Source: JAAYUD01 sp963676865
GTDB taxonomy: Bacteria > Bacteroidota > Bacteroidia > Bacteroidales > Bacteroidaceae
Assembly: GCA_963676865.2 (NCBI GenBank)
Contig: CAXXSS010000002.1
Span: 1 to 64,000, forward strand
DNA length: 64,000 nucleotides
Direction: 5' to 3'
The notes beneath the pieces were generated by a model, which had not been told where the DNA came from, searched no databases, and worked only from the letters and a program-made list of their open reading frames with translations. Below, piece by piece: positions 16,268 through 25,318 of the stretch. How positions within the stretch are numbered: the first letter of the stretch is position 1; each line of letters opens with the position of its first letter. Both the position numbers and the translations under genes were made by a program.

Positions 16268-18928
16268 ATGATTAAAAAACTTTTTTTACTTTTTTTCTGT
16301 ATATATTGCACCATCCCTTGTTGCGTGCATGGTGCAGAAAGGCATTTCTTGACCGACAATCATTATCGACTCCGTGTTGAAAAAGATTTCGATAAGAAGA
16401 TACAGTTAATGGGTACAAAGTTCTTTACCGTGCAGTCGCTCCATCCGAATATGGAAGAGACGGAAGCATTGAAGTTTCTTTATGCTTATATGCCGATGAG
16501 CGATTTAACAGACTATTCAACCTCTTATTATTTAGATAACATTCGCCAATCGTTTGAAACTCGATGCGAAATGAGCTGGGGAAATAAAATACCGGAGATG
16601 CTTTTCCGTCATTTTGTGCTACCCATACGCGTGAACAATGAGAATTTGGACCGCTCGCGCATGTTTTTTTACAAAGAATTGAAAAAACGTGTAGCCGGAT
16701 TGGATATGAAGGCCGCTATCTTGGAAGTGAATCATTGGTGTCACGAGAAAGTGACGTATACGCCTTCTGACGGACGTACCAGTTCGCCCTCTTCTTCGGT
16801 GTTATCGGCCTACGGACGTTGCGGAGAGGAATCGACTTTCACCGTTGCCGCGCTGAGAGCGGTAGGTATTCCCGCTCGACAAGTATATACTCCACGCTGG
16901 GCACATACGGACGACAATCATGCTTGGGTAGAGGCATGGGCCGATGGAAAATGGTATTTTCTGGGTGCCTGCGAACCCGAAGCTGTGCTCAACCTAGGAT
17001 GGTTCAATGCTCCGGCAAGTAGAGCTATGTTGATGCACACCAGGGTATTCGGTCACTACAACGGTCCGGAAGAGGTCATGCTCGAAACGGCTACCTTCAC
17101 CGAGATAAACCTGATAGACAACTATGCCGAAACAGCACGTACCGATTTCAAGGTGATAGACGCCAATGGCCGTGCAGTAGCCAATGCGCGCATAGATTTC
17201 AAAATATACAACTATGGCGAATTTTGCACCGTAGCGACCAAGTATACAGACGGCAAAGGAATGACCTTTCTGACATCGGGCAAAGGCGACATGCTGGTAT
17301 GGGCATCGAAAGACGGTAAATACAATTATGCCAAAGCCTCGTTCGGAAAAGATAAATGTATGACGATAAAGCTGGTGAGAGATCGGCGGCTCGATACTTC
17401 GCGAGAAGCTTTCCCGATACAGGCAATAGACATTGTGCCTCCGCCAGAGAAAGTGAAACTTCCGTATGTGAGCGATGCGATGCGCAAAGAGAATGAACGT
17501 CGTAAATCACTGGAAGACTCGATAAGAAACGCTTATGCGGCAACTTTCATGAACAAAGAAACAGCAACGACATTTGTAAAATCGCTCTCGTCGGATGCTA
17601 TCGCATTGCATCCCGATTCGGTAGTACCGTTGCTGATTAAGGCAAGAGGCAATCATAGCATCGTTGCCTCATTTATAAAGAGACACGCCGATGCAAGAGC
17701 CATACAGTTGCTGAAAACGTTGAGCGACAAAGATCTGCGCGACATAACGGACGATGTGCTCGAAGACAGTTACAATGCAAAAGCAGCCATACTCAATCCA
17801 CGGGTGGAACTGGAAATGCTCACTCCGTACAAACAGTTTTTCTTGAAAGCCATACCTCAAAGTCAGGCCGAACAATTCAGAACATCGCCCGACAAACTCG
17901 TAAACTGGTGTAAGCAAAACATTAAAGTGGTAGCCGACGCAGAAGCCGGTACCAATGCCATGTCGGCCGAAGGCGTATGGGAAGCGCGGACAACGAACAG
18001 CCGATCGCGCAACATCTTCTTTGTAGACGTAGCCCGTTCGTTGGGTATCGAGGCTCGCCAAGACCCTGTGACATCCAAAATTCAATATCAAGACAAGAAC
18101 CATAAATGGATTGATGTGAATTTCGATTCGACCAAGCAAACAGCTACTCCTACCGGCAGGTTGGTGCTCGACTATCAGCCTACTGCCACGTTGCAGAATC
18201 CGGAATATTACTCGCATTTCACCATCACTCAGATAAAGGATGGAAAGACCAATCTGCTCAGTTTTGACGAAGGACAAGTAGATATGGGCGGTGGCACATC
18301 TTGGGCAAACGTATTTAAAAACGGCACAGTACTCGACGAGGGTACCTACATCTTGGTAACCGGTACGCGCCTGGCCAATGGCAGTGTGCTTGCAAATACT
18401 CAGATATTCCGTATCGAAGCCGGACATACCACAACGCTCGATCTGAAGTTGCGAACCAATTCTTCGGATGTATCTGTAATAGGCAAATTTAATTCGGAAT
18501 CGAAATTCTATTCTGTTGAGAATCAAAAGGAAAAGAGTATCTTGGAACAAACAGGTAGAGGATATTTTGTCGTAGGAATACTAGGCGTAGGACAAGAACC
18601 CACGAACCATGCATTGCGCGACATTGCCAAGATGAAAGCATCCTTGGATAAGTGGGGACGCCCGATGGTATTTCTCTTTACGGACAAGGAACAGATGGCG
18701 AAATACAAAGCCGATGAATTCGGTAAATTGCCTGCATCGGTTCACTATGGTATCGATATGAACGGAGCCATTCAGAAACAAATAGCCCAGAATATGAAAT
18801 TGGCAAATGGAACATTGCTGCCCATCTTCATCATAGCCGATACTTTCGATAGAGTAGTGTTTGTATCGCAAGGCTACACCATCGGACTTGGAGCTCAGTT
18901 GCAAGAAGTGATTGACAGACTGAAATAG
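16268..18928 (+). CDS. Exported transglutaminase-like protein with a thioredoxin-like C-terminus
   Basis: An 886-residue protein with signal peptide (MIKKLFLLFFCIYCTIPCCVHG). A transglutaminase core spans about residues 150-240: C185 in AYGRCGEES and H218 in DDNHAWVEAW are the catalytic Cys and His, followed by GACEPE. A carboxypeptidase-regulatory-like beta domain follows at about residues 280-380, and the last 120 residues (FVVGILGVGQEP to the end) resemble a thioredoxin fold without a CxxC. Such proteins in Bacteroidetes are thought to act as periplasmic or surface peptidases or amidases; substrate unknown. Monocistronic. The downstream gap to 19256 holds a palindrome array. Confidence 0.85.
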   Translation: MIKKLFLLFFCIYCTIPCCVHGAERHFLTDNHYRLRVEKDFDKKIQLMGTKFFTVQSLHPNMEETEALKFLYAYMPMSDLTDYSTSYYLDNIRQSFETRCEMSWGNKIPEMLFRHFVLPIRVNNENLDRSRMFFYKELKKRVAGLDMKAAILEVNHWCHEKVTYTPSDGRTSSPSSSVLSAYGRCGEESTFTVAALRAVGIPARQVYTPRWAHTDDNHAWVEAWADGKWYFLGACEPEAVLNLGWFNAPASRAMLMHTRVFGHYNGPEEVMLETATFTEINLIDNYAETARTDFKVIDANGRAVANARIDFKIYNYGEFCTVATKYTDGKGMTFLTSGKGDMLVWASKDGKYNYAKASFGKDKCMTIKLVRDRRLDTSREAFPIQAIDIVPPPEKVKLPYVSDAMRKENERRKSLEDSIRNAYAATFMNKETATTFVKSLSSDAIALHPDSVVPLLIKARGNHSIVASFIKRHADARAIQLLKTLSDKDLRDITDDVLEDSYNAKAAILNPRVELEMLTPYKQFFLKAIPQSQAEQFRTSPDKLVNWCKQNIKVVADAEAGTNAMSAEGVWEARTTNSRSRNIFFVDVARSLGIEARQDPVTSKIQYQDKNHKWIDVNFDSTKQTATPTGRLVLDYQPTATLQNPEYYSHFTITQIKDGKTNLLSFDEGQVDMGGGTSWANVFKNGTVLDEGTYILVTGTRLANGSVLANTQIFRIEAGHTTTLDLKLRTNSSDVSVIGKFNSESKFYSVENQKEKSILEQTGRGYFVVGILGVGQEPTNHALRDIAKMKASLDKWGRPMVFLFTDKEQMAKYKADEFGKLPASVHYGIDMNGAIQKQIAQNMKLANGTLLPIFIIADTFDRVVFVSQGYTIGLGAQLQEVIDRLK

Positions 18929-19080
18929 AACTCCTACCCTCTCTTCATTGTTGCCAAGTTCGACACTCGCGCATGATATGCCTTCTGCTGTTCTTTCGAA
19001 CGGAGCGTATCGCAGCGACTGTTATTGATTGTTCGCATAACTTGGGGATTTGAAGTTAAGTTTATAATAAAGGCTCGGAA

Positions 19081-19164
19081 GTCTCACACGTGTGCGACAT
19101 ATGTATCACACGTGTGAGACACTTGTCGCACAGCTGTGAGACGACTGTCGCACTCGTGTGAGAC
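19081..19164. repeat. Palindrome array 1: four 18-bp palindromes at 22-bp pitch
   Basis: The units are GTCTCACACGTGTGCGAC at 19081, GTATCACACGTGTGAGAC at 19103, GTCGCACAGCTGTGAGAC at 19125 and GTCGCACTCGTGTGAGAC at 19147, separated by 4-base spacers ATAT, ACTT and GACT. Each unit is an imperfect or perfect palindrome. Unit 1 is also the near-exact reverse complement of unit 4, so the whole array is an inverted repeat centred at 19122.5. It lies between the convergent transglutaminase and LuxR genes. No gene is seen elsewhere in this 327-base gap. Confidence 0.9.
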
Positions 19165-19255
19165 TCCCATATTATACTTACAAGGCTGTGACGTACTGAA
19201 TAACACGATGATCGAAGCAAGGGACTCTTGCGTCTCATCGTAGTATAATGAAGGA

Positions 19256-20206
19256 TTATAAACCTTTCACATCGTGAATATCTACCAATTTGTTGACAAT
19301 GGCATAAATGGTTAGTCCCGCCGAAGAATGAATATCGAGCTTGCGTGCGATATTGCGTCGGTGCGTGGTGACGGTATTGATAGAAATAAAGAGCTTGTCG
19401 GCTATTTCTTTGTTGGTCATACCTTTTACCACCCAGCTGATTACTTCTTTCTCTCGGTCGCTCAATGCATTGGAATCGTCGTTTTGAGTATCTGCGGAAG
19501 CAGTGGTACCCAATTGATGTTTGTTGTATTCTTCCAAACGATGCACGGCGGGTATGAACAACTCCTCTTCCATGCGATAATGCGTATGCAAATCTTCTTC
19601 GCACAAGAAAATATCGTAGAGCACAGTGTTCAATAAATTGCTGTCGCCGGGAATGTTGTAGAAGCGAATAATAATATTCTTCAACTCGGAGAGTTTTTGC
19701 TCTACCGGATCTTGATGAAGCATCAACTTATCAAAAGGTTTATGTTCAATACACTTGCCCGCATCCAGCTCGTCGACATACAAAAAGACGGTATTATTCT
19801 CGAGTTCCATGTGTTTGTGAACCTCGGCCACATAAGCATCAAAGAACTTGAGGATGAGAAAGGCTACTTCGTTGCGTGCCGAGCAGTCGATAGCCTCTAT
19901 AAGCTTGCGCCGAATGGTGGGCAACAGAAAATCCAGAAAATAGGTATGAGCCTGTCGCAGATATTCGGTAAGTGACTTAATGGATATCTTGTCAATCCAT
20001 ATATTGGAAACTTTCTCGCCTAGATGAGTGAAATTGACAACAGCCAAAAAGGTGGTGCAATCTACGTTCTGCTCATCACATACTTCTCTTACGGTTTTGT
20101 CGCCGAATCCTAAGGATAAGCCAAAACGACTGATCACTTGTAACAAACGAAAATCATCGTTTATCAGTTCACTCATTTTGTCTGAAGCCACATACTTATC
20201 TGCCAT
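19256..20206 (-). CDS. Hemerythrin-like sensor fused to a LuxR/NarL HTH regulator
   Basis: A 316-residue cytoplasmic protein. Residues about 1-240 resemble a hemerythrin/RIC (ScdA-YtfE) region, with an early conserved stretch (INDDFRLLQVISRFGLSLGFGDKTVREVC) and potential di-iron ligands in the helices: RQAHTYFLDFLLP, EVHKHMELEN and HTHYRMEEELFIPAV. Residues about 250-316 are a GerE/LuxR helix-turn-helix (LSDREKEVISWVVKGMTNKEIADKL). It is likely a regulator responding to oxygen, NO or iron redox state (inference from domain combination). It has its own promoter and lies downstream of pafA on the same strand. Confidence 0.85.
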   Translation of the reverse strand: MADKYVASDKMSELINDDFRLLQVISRFGLSLGFGDKTVREVCDEQNVDCTTFLAVVNFTHLGEKVSNIWIDKISIKSLTEYLRQAHTYFLDFLLPTIRRKLIEAIDCSARNEVAFLILKFFDAYVAEVHKHMELENNTVFLYVDELDAGKCIEHKPFDKLMLHQDPVEQKLSELKNIIIRFYNIPGDSNLLNTVLYDIFLCEEDLHTHYRMEEELFIPAVHRLEEYNKHQLGTTASADTQNDDSNALSDREKEVISWVVKGMTNKEIADKLFISINTVTTHRRNIARKLDIHSSAGLTIYAIVNKLVDIHDVKGL

Positions 20207-20232
20207 CTTATTCTAAATTGATTATTACGATG

Positions 20233-20263
20233 CAAAATTAACGCTTTCTGTCTATACCCACAA
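20233..20263 (-). promoter_or_regulatory. Promoter for the hemerythrin-LuxR gene
   Basis: The minus strand has TTG (20261-20263), 20 bases, then TAATTTTG (20233-20240), 27 bases before the ATG at 20206. Confidence 0.55.
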
Positions 20264-20299
20264 TCACCATAAATGGGTATTCGGTCACAAATATAATAA

Positions 20300-20343
20300 A
20301 AATTCGGTAGGTTTAACCATTTCTGGGTATACCTACCGAATTT
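20300..20343 (-). terminator. Terminator after pafA
   Basis: Perfect 13-bp arms AAATTCGGTAGGT (20300-20312) and ACCTACCGAATTT (20331-20343). On the minus strand the stem runs into TTTTTATT. It is 19 bases past the pafA stop. Confidence 0.8.
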
Positions 20344-20362
20344 ATGATGTTGAAACTGCCTC

Positions 20363-22021
20363 TTACTTATCGAGCGTTGCAGCAGAAAGTATCTCGGGGA
20401 TCGCATGACCCACACATCCGTTAGGCATCTGAATATGAAGCAACGACGCAAGCGTAGGAGCTATATCCGTCATGTATACCGTGCGGTTGAGTTGTCCCTG
20501 TTTAATGCCCCATCCCATGAACAACAAGGGTATATGAAGGTCGTAGGGAGCCCATACGCCATGAGAGGTACCCATTGACTCCTCGGGACTCCATACCTCA
20601 AAATAGCCCGGCTTGACAAGGATTTGGATCTCTCCGCTACGAGTGCTATTGTACGAATTGTTTAATAGCATTTTCATCTCGGCAGGAAGAGTGGTAGAAG
20701 AAACCTTCGTCATATCGACTACATCGAGAACACTTTCTAAGGTTTTGACGTAATTTATAGCCACCTGCTTCAGTTCTTCCTTATCGATATGGGCTGCATT
20801 GATTTTGTCGTAATCCAAATTGAGCTGATAATTGTCGAGACCTCTTACAAGTCCTTTCACTCCATACCTATTAGTGAGTACGCTATCAATCTTGGCATAG
20901 TCTTCTTTGATATCGAATGCACCGGCATTGATCTTGTGCGCTTTCAAGAAATTGTAATTATGAGCGGCTGCATGATCGGCCGATAAAAACAGCGTATAGT
21001 TGTCTTTGCCTATTTTCTCGTCCAGATAATTAATGAAACGAGAAAGGTCTTTATCCAAACGAAGATAAGTATCTTCTGTTTCGATGGCATTCACGCCGAA
21101 CTGATGTCCTACATAGTCGGTAGCCGAACAACTTATGGCCAGAAAGTCGGTATAATCGCCCGTTCCGAGTTTCTCTCCTTCAATAACAGCTTCGGCCATA
21201 TCGAGAGTCAACGTATTGCCCATGGGCACTGTCTTTATGGCATTGAACTGCCTCTCTTTGAGTAAGCGTGGCAAGTCGATGGGGAACGTGGGTCTGCCTC
21301 CGCTGAAGAAAGGACGTTCGAAAGAGTTGTCGTCCTCACAGCTCTGCTCGTAGGTGTTTATATCGTAGAGCGTAACCCATGGTTTGCTCAGATACTCTTT
21401 GGCCAACTCTTTTTTATTAAAATGGATAAGCCATTCCGGCAATTTATCCATGTAATAAGTACTGGTAATAAAATGTCCCGTCTTAGAGTCGAGCCAATAT
21501 GCGGCATTGGCACTTTTGCCTGCGGGGAGAATAGATGCGCGGTCTTTGAGCGAGACACCCACCACCTTTGAATGAAAATTTGTCGCAAGACGCAATTCAT
21601 CGCCAATAGTCGTTACCCACAAATTGTGAGGAGACTCCATACCATCTTCGCTAGTGGTGCCTACAGATTTGACCTTGTCGTCGAATGTGCAATAGAACGT
21701 TTTACCTGTCTTTTGATCAACCATATCGTTGGAAGAAATACCATCGATAGCCGGAATAGAACCGGTGTAAATAGAAGAATGCCCCACAGCCGTATACGAA
21801 GGAATATGCGCCAACATGGTGTTCTCGCAAGAAGCACCTTCGCGTAGCAAACGTTTGAAACCGCCATCACCATAACGATTGTAATAGCGATAAATGTAAT
21901 CCCATCGCATTTGGTCAATAACAATACCTACTACTAACCTTGGGCGACCGACACTGCCTTGTTGAGCCATAATTGATCCCGAAAACAAAAGCAAAAACAA
22001 TAAAATCAATGATTTTTTCAT
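20363..22021 (-). CDS. pafA: PafA-type periplasmic alkaline phosphatase
   Basis: A 552-residue protein of the alkaline phosphatase superfamily. Signal peptide MKKSLILLFLLLFSGSIMAQ. Metal ligand D36 is in GIVIDQMRWDY, T77 in AHIPSYTAVGHSS is the nucleophile, and N98 and the KDRAS pair (Lys and Arg) match the PafA phosphate-binding residues. SADHAAAHN supplies further zinc ligands. PafA enzymes hydrolyse phosphate monoesters in the periplasm and do not depend on phosphate starvation. Own terminator at 20300; cutC lies 40 bases upstream on the same strand. Confidence 0.92.
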   Translation of the reverse strand: MKKSLILLFLLLFSGSIMAQQGSVGRPRLVVGIVIDQMRWDYIYRYYNRYGDGGFKRLLREGASCENTMLAHIPSYTAVGHSSIYTGSIPAIDGISSNDMVDQKTGKTFYCTFDDKVKSVGTTSEDGMESPHNLWVTTIGDELRLATNFHSKVVGVSLKDRASILPAGKSANAAYWLDSKTGHFITSTYYMDKLPEWLIHFNKKELAKEYLSKPWVTLYDINTYEQSCEDDNSFERPFFSGGRPTFPIDLPRLLKERQFNAIKTVPMGNTLTLDMAEAVIEGEKLGTGDYTDFLAISCSATDYVGHQFGVNAIETEDTYLRLDKDLSRFINYLDEKIGKDNYTLFLSADHAAAHNYNFLKAHKINAGAFDIKEDYAKIDSVLTNRYGVKGLVRGLDNYQLNLDYDKINAAHIDKEELKQVAINYVKTLESVLDVVDMTKVSSTTLPAEMKMLLNNSYNSTRSGEIQILVKPGYFEVWSPEESMGTSHGVWAPYDLHIPLLFMGWGIKQGQLNRTVYMTDIAPTLASLLHIQMPNGCVGHAIPEILSAATLDK

Positions 22022-22061
22022 TTTAAATTAATTTATATGTAGTGTATCACTATAGAACGTT

Positions 22062-22817
22062 TTATTCGGACTTGATCAGCGCATTGATAGTACGCACAAC
22101 TTTCTCTGCAGAGGTGGTTTCTATCGTATATTCATCGACATCGGGGCTTCCCATAAAGACGCGCCGATTGACAAAAGTCATGGAGCTCGGGTATTTGTCG
22201 CGTGCCGAAAAATGATATTCGTGGATTCCTGTCTGATGATAAATGTCGGCGATATTTGTTTCGTTCACTCCACAGCCGGCAAGTAAATGGATACGTCCTG
22301 CTGCTTGCTTATGCAAACGGCAGAGCAAATCGGTACCGATAGACGCGTTTACTTCGACACCGGAAGTAAGTATTCTATTTATCTTCAGACCGACAAGCTG
22401 TTCGAGTGCTTCTTCGGGATTGCGGCAGCAATCGAATGCCCGATGAAACGTCACAGACATATTTCCTGCTTTCTCGCACAACCGTTCAGTAGCATTCATA
22501 TCGATGCTACCGTCGGTATTGAGACAGCCTATCACTACCCCATCGGCCCCCAATTGTCCAGCCATACGGATATCGTTTCCCATCATCTTCAATTCGCGAG
22601 GAGAGTAATGAAAATCACCTCCGCGAGGACGTATAATTACGTGTAGCTTAATATCAAGCACCTCACGAGCTTCTTTGATGGTAGCATAAGAAGGAGTTGT
22701 ACCGCCTTCTGACAGACCGGCACACAGTTCTACCCGATCGGCTCCACCTAGCTGGGCCTGTATGCAACTCTCTACGGAGTTGGCACAAACTTCAAATAGA
22801 AAATCCTGACGTTCCAT
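22062..22817 (-). CDS. cutC: CutC family TIM-barrel protein
   Basis: A 251-residue cytoplasmic protein. Family motifs are FEVCANSVESCIQAQLGGADRVELC, SEGGTTPSYATI, IRPRGGDFHYS, GVVIGCL, TFHRAFD and LTSG. CutC has been linked to copper homeostasis, though its enzymatic role is unsettled. It lies 40 bases upstream of pafA and 40 bases downstream of the porin, all leftward, so it may be part of a porin-cutC-pafA transcript. Confidence 0.93.
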   Translation of the reverse strand: MERQDFLFEVCANSVESCIQAQLGGADRVELCAGLSEGGTTPSYATIKEAREVLDIKLHVIIRPRGGDFHYSPRELKMMGNDIRMAGQLGADGVVIGCLNTDGSIDMNATERLCEKAGNMSVTFHRAFDCCRNPEEALEQLVGLKINRILTSGVEVNASIGTDLLCRLHKQAAGRIHLLAGCGVNETNIADIYHQTGIHEYHFSARDKYPSSMTFVNRRVFMGSPDVDEYTIETTSAEKVVRTINALIKSE

Positions 22818-22857
22818 ATACGTATGACATCTTTAGGGTTGTCTGAAATTATATTTA

Positions 22858-23961
22858 TCAGAAACGTACCTGTACTTGTGCTTGCACCGCATTCTGGCAA
22901 CGACAAGCAGCGGCCGTTTCGTAATCATAACTCAACTGAAAGCGGCATCTAGGATAAAACCAATACTGTAGTCCCCCCAGATAGCGATTGTGTTTGCCCG
23001 AATAGATGCGCAACCAATCGTAAGAGCCTATTAAATCGAGATTAGTAGCAATACGCTTGAGACAAGCAGTGGCATAATATCCTTTGCTTACGAAATCGGC
23101 ATCTTTGCCTTGCATATACTCGCTCCGAACACCCAAACGCTTGGTATCGATAGAGAAACCGGCAGCATAACGATTTCTGGTATAATTGCCGTTACCCTTG
23201 AATCCTGTAATGCCCGGAGCAACAGAACAAATGTATTGATTGGGATTCGTCGATAGTGGCGTCACTGCGATGTTGCCAGTACCCAATATCATAGAAGTAC
23301 TAAGAGTGAGCCATCTAAGCGGATGTGCCGCTACAGTGGCTACAAAATCTTTTTGCGAATTGGCATCACTGTTATTTCTGCCCTGTCCATTCATTATAGC
23401 CAGCGAGTAGTCCAATTTCTTTTTAAGAAAGCTACCGTATACGTTCAAACCCATATCACGACCGGAAGAACCTTTCATCATCAGCGCATCGCTACCGCCA
23501 ATCATATAGCCTGCGACGAGTGAGGTGCATGGAATCAATTCGAGTACGGTAGGCGACATCGGGTTCTCGATAGAGAAAGGGGTCTTGAACTGCCCCATAC
23601 GAACATTGAAATAAGGCGAAGCGGTATAATTTAGATATAACTCATGTAATGAAGCCGACTTGAAGTCGAACATAAAATACATATTAAACTGTTTGTTGAT
23701 GCGAGCATCGGCCATAAAAATGATACGGGCTATCTTAAATTCATCACGCGGCGATTCTTGACTGTTGTAATTGAAACCCACGTGAGCATAGCCACTCAAT
23801 TTAATCCGATTTACTAAAGTATTGACCATTTGATTCACATCAATAGTCTTCGTTGTATCGGTAGAGGAACACTCTTGTTCCTGAGCTAATACATCCGAAG
23901 TGTAAGAAAATAATATTAATGCCAAGACTAATACTACTTTTCGTTTTCCAAAAAAATTCAT
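22858..23961 (-). CDS. Phosphate-selective-porin-like outer-membrane protein
   Basis: A 367-residue OprO/OprP-like beta-barrel from the ATG at 23961. A signal peptide (KRKVVLVLALILFSYTSDVLAQ) is followed by IKLSGYAHVGFNYN, ARINKQFNMYFMFDF, LNYTASPYFNVRMGQFKTPFSIEN and a final RFQLSYDYE...QVQVRF strand ending in phenylalanine. An in-frame GTG at 23988 is unlikely as start because it lies just after the -7 element (23991-23998), before the expected transcription start. With cutC and pafA downstream, a role in phosphate or phosphoester uptake is possible (inference). A GC-rich palindrome at 24017-24035 is a candidate operator. Confidence 0.85.
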   Translation of the reverse strand: MNFFGKRKVVLVLALILFSYTSDVLAQEQECSSTDTTKTIDVNQMVNTLVNRIKLSGYAHVGFNYNSQESPRDEFKIARIIFMADARINKQFNMYFMFDFKSASLHELYLNYTASPYFNVRMGQFKTPFSIENPMSPTVLELIPCTSLVAGYMIGGSDALMMKGSSGRDMGLNVYGSFLKKKLDYSLAIMNGQGRNNSDANSQKDFVATVAAHPLRWLTLSTSMILGTGNIAVTPLSTNPNQYICSVAPGITGFKGNGNYTRNRYAAGFSIDTKRLGVRSEYMQGKDADFVSKGYYATACLKRIATNLDLIGSYDWLRIYSGKHNRYLGGLQYWFYPRCRFQLSYDYETAAACRCQNAVQAQVQVRF

Positions 23962-23990
23962 CGTTGTATTTACTAAGTTTAAATTCACGG

Positions 23991-23998
23991 CAAAGGTA
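23991..23998 (-). promoter_or_regulatory. -7 element for the porin gene
   Basis: The minus strand reads TACCTTTG, 29 bases before the ATG at 23961; it decides against the GTG at 23988. Confidence 0.6.
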
Positions 23999-24016
23999 AG
24001 TAATAAACTTTAGAAA

Positions 24017-24035
24017 CGCGCCAATAATTGGCGCG
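24017..24035. promoter_or_regulatory. GC-rich palindrome, candidate operator of the porin promoter
   Basis: CGCGCCAATAATTGGCGCG is a perfect palindrome (9-bp arms, one central base) in AT-rich surroundings. Its centre is about 42 bases upstream of the predicted porin transcription start, where an activator or repressor would bind. Confidence 0.55.
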
Positions 24036-24242
24036 AATTATAAGTAAAGAGGGAGAGTCTTTCAGCCTATTTTTTATTATGAAATATCATATGCGAAGTC
24101 TCAAATAAGAATACATATCTTAGTATAATATACAGAAAGAGGGGCTGAGAATAAACGACATAAGCTTTGTAGAAACAAAAAGATATTTCATCATAAGATC
24201 CTTTTTTCTTACTTGTATTCGCTTATTATTCGTTTGATTGAT

Positions 24243-24250
24243 TATCTTTG
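24243..24250 (+). promoter_or_regulatory. -7 element for the 24284 lipoprotein gene
   Basis: TATCTTTG, 33 bases before the chosen ATG at 24284. Between this and the porin promoter nothing else is recognised. Confidence 0.55.
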
Positions 24251-24283
24251 TAATTGAATTTTAATAACCTTCGGTATAACAGG

Positions 24284-25318
24284 ATGAAGAAATTAGGACT
24301 GTATATTTTTGCAACGACGGTCATGCTCATAAGCATGGCTTCGTGTGGGAGTCGTCACGACGATATGGTGCCTTCGCCTGCACCGGCAGTATATTATTGG
24401 AAAACGGTATTCAAACTGGATAGCATTCAACAACAGTTCTTGCGCCGACATGCCATTAAGAAAATCTATTTGCGCTTTTTCGATGTCGATTTCAACGAAC
24501 AACGTGTTCCGATACCTATGGGGACCGTGCAATTTGATTCGAAAGTCCCTTCGGAAATCGAAATAATACCGGTGGTCTATATCGAGAATCATTGTTTGGA
24601 ACGACCTCACGATCTTGCTCAGAAGATAGTAAAGAGAGTACTGACAATGGTATCGACAAATAATATTAATATCAAAGAATTGCAGATAGATTGTGATTGG
24701 AACAATCGTTCGCGTCGTACTTATTTTGAATTGTTACACGATATCAAGAGCCAGCTCGACCGACGTGGTCACTTTCTATTGTCAGCCACAATCAGACTGC
24801 ACCAGCTGAGCCAGCCTGTGCCTCCCGTGGATTATGGCGTACTGATGTGTTACAACACGGGCAATATACACGACTACAATACGGCAAACGCCATACTCGA
24901 TGCAAAAGAGGTTCGTCCATTTATAAATAAACGTTTGGCTGACTATCGCCTGCCTCTATGCGCCGCTTATCCTGCATTCGGCTGGAAACTCCTTTTTGAA
25001 AAAGGTCAATTCAGAACGATATTGAGGGAAATAGACTTAACGGATTCGACTTTATACCGTCGAATATCAGATAAAAAGTACATTGTGCTTCGCTCTCACT
25101 CCGTTGCAGTGCCCGATCCCAATAGTTTTGGTCTGATGGTTAGGGCGGGCGATGAAATTAAGATAGACGAAGTATCTGCCAGTACCCTCTTTAAGGTAGA
25201 GTCGATGTTGGAAACAAAACGCCCGAACATCAACCGTCAAGTCATTATCTTTAGTTTGAATTCTATCAATACCAATAAACTCTCCGCTTATGAAATGGAT
25301 AAGATTTATCGCCGTTAG
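24284..25318 (+). CDS. Putative lipoprotein of unknown function, DUF3142-like
   Basis: A 344-residue protein from the ATG at 24284 (AGGATG context); an upstream in-frame TTG at 24254 is not favoured. The N-terminus MKKLGLYIFATTVMLISMASC ends in a lipobox, so it is probably a lipoprotein. The rest has alternating beta-alpha pattern with IKELQIDCDWN and GVLMCYNTGN, which recalls TIM-barrel glycoside-hydrolase-like families such as DUF3142. The D-x-D at IDCDW could be catalytic (inference). It overlaps the next gene by 29 bases, so the two are coupled. Confidence 0.6.
   Translation: MKKLGLYIFATTVMLISMASCGSRHDDMVPSPAPAVYYWKTVFKLDSIQQQFLRRHAIKKIYLRFFDVDFNEQRVPIPMGTVQFDSKVPSEIEIIPVVYIENHCLERPHDLAQKIVKRVLTMVSTNNINIKELQIDCDWNNRSRRTYFELLHDIKSQLDRRGHFLLSATIRLHQLSQPVPPVDYGVLMCYNTGNIHDYNTANAILDAKEVRPFINKRLADYRLPLCAAYPAFGWKLLFEKGQFRTILREIDLTDSTLYRRISDKKYIVLRSHSVAVPDPNSFGLMVRAGDEIKIDEVSASTLFKVESMLETKRPNINRQVIIFSLNSINTNKLSAYEMDKIYRR

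Noticed and set aside
19081..19164. CRISPR array
   Set aside because: Spacers are only 4 bases and units are palindromic; no cas genes.
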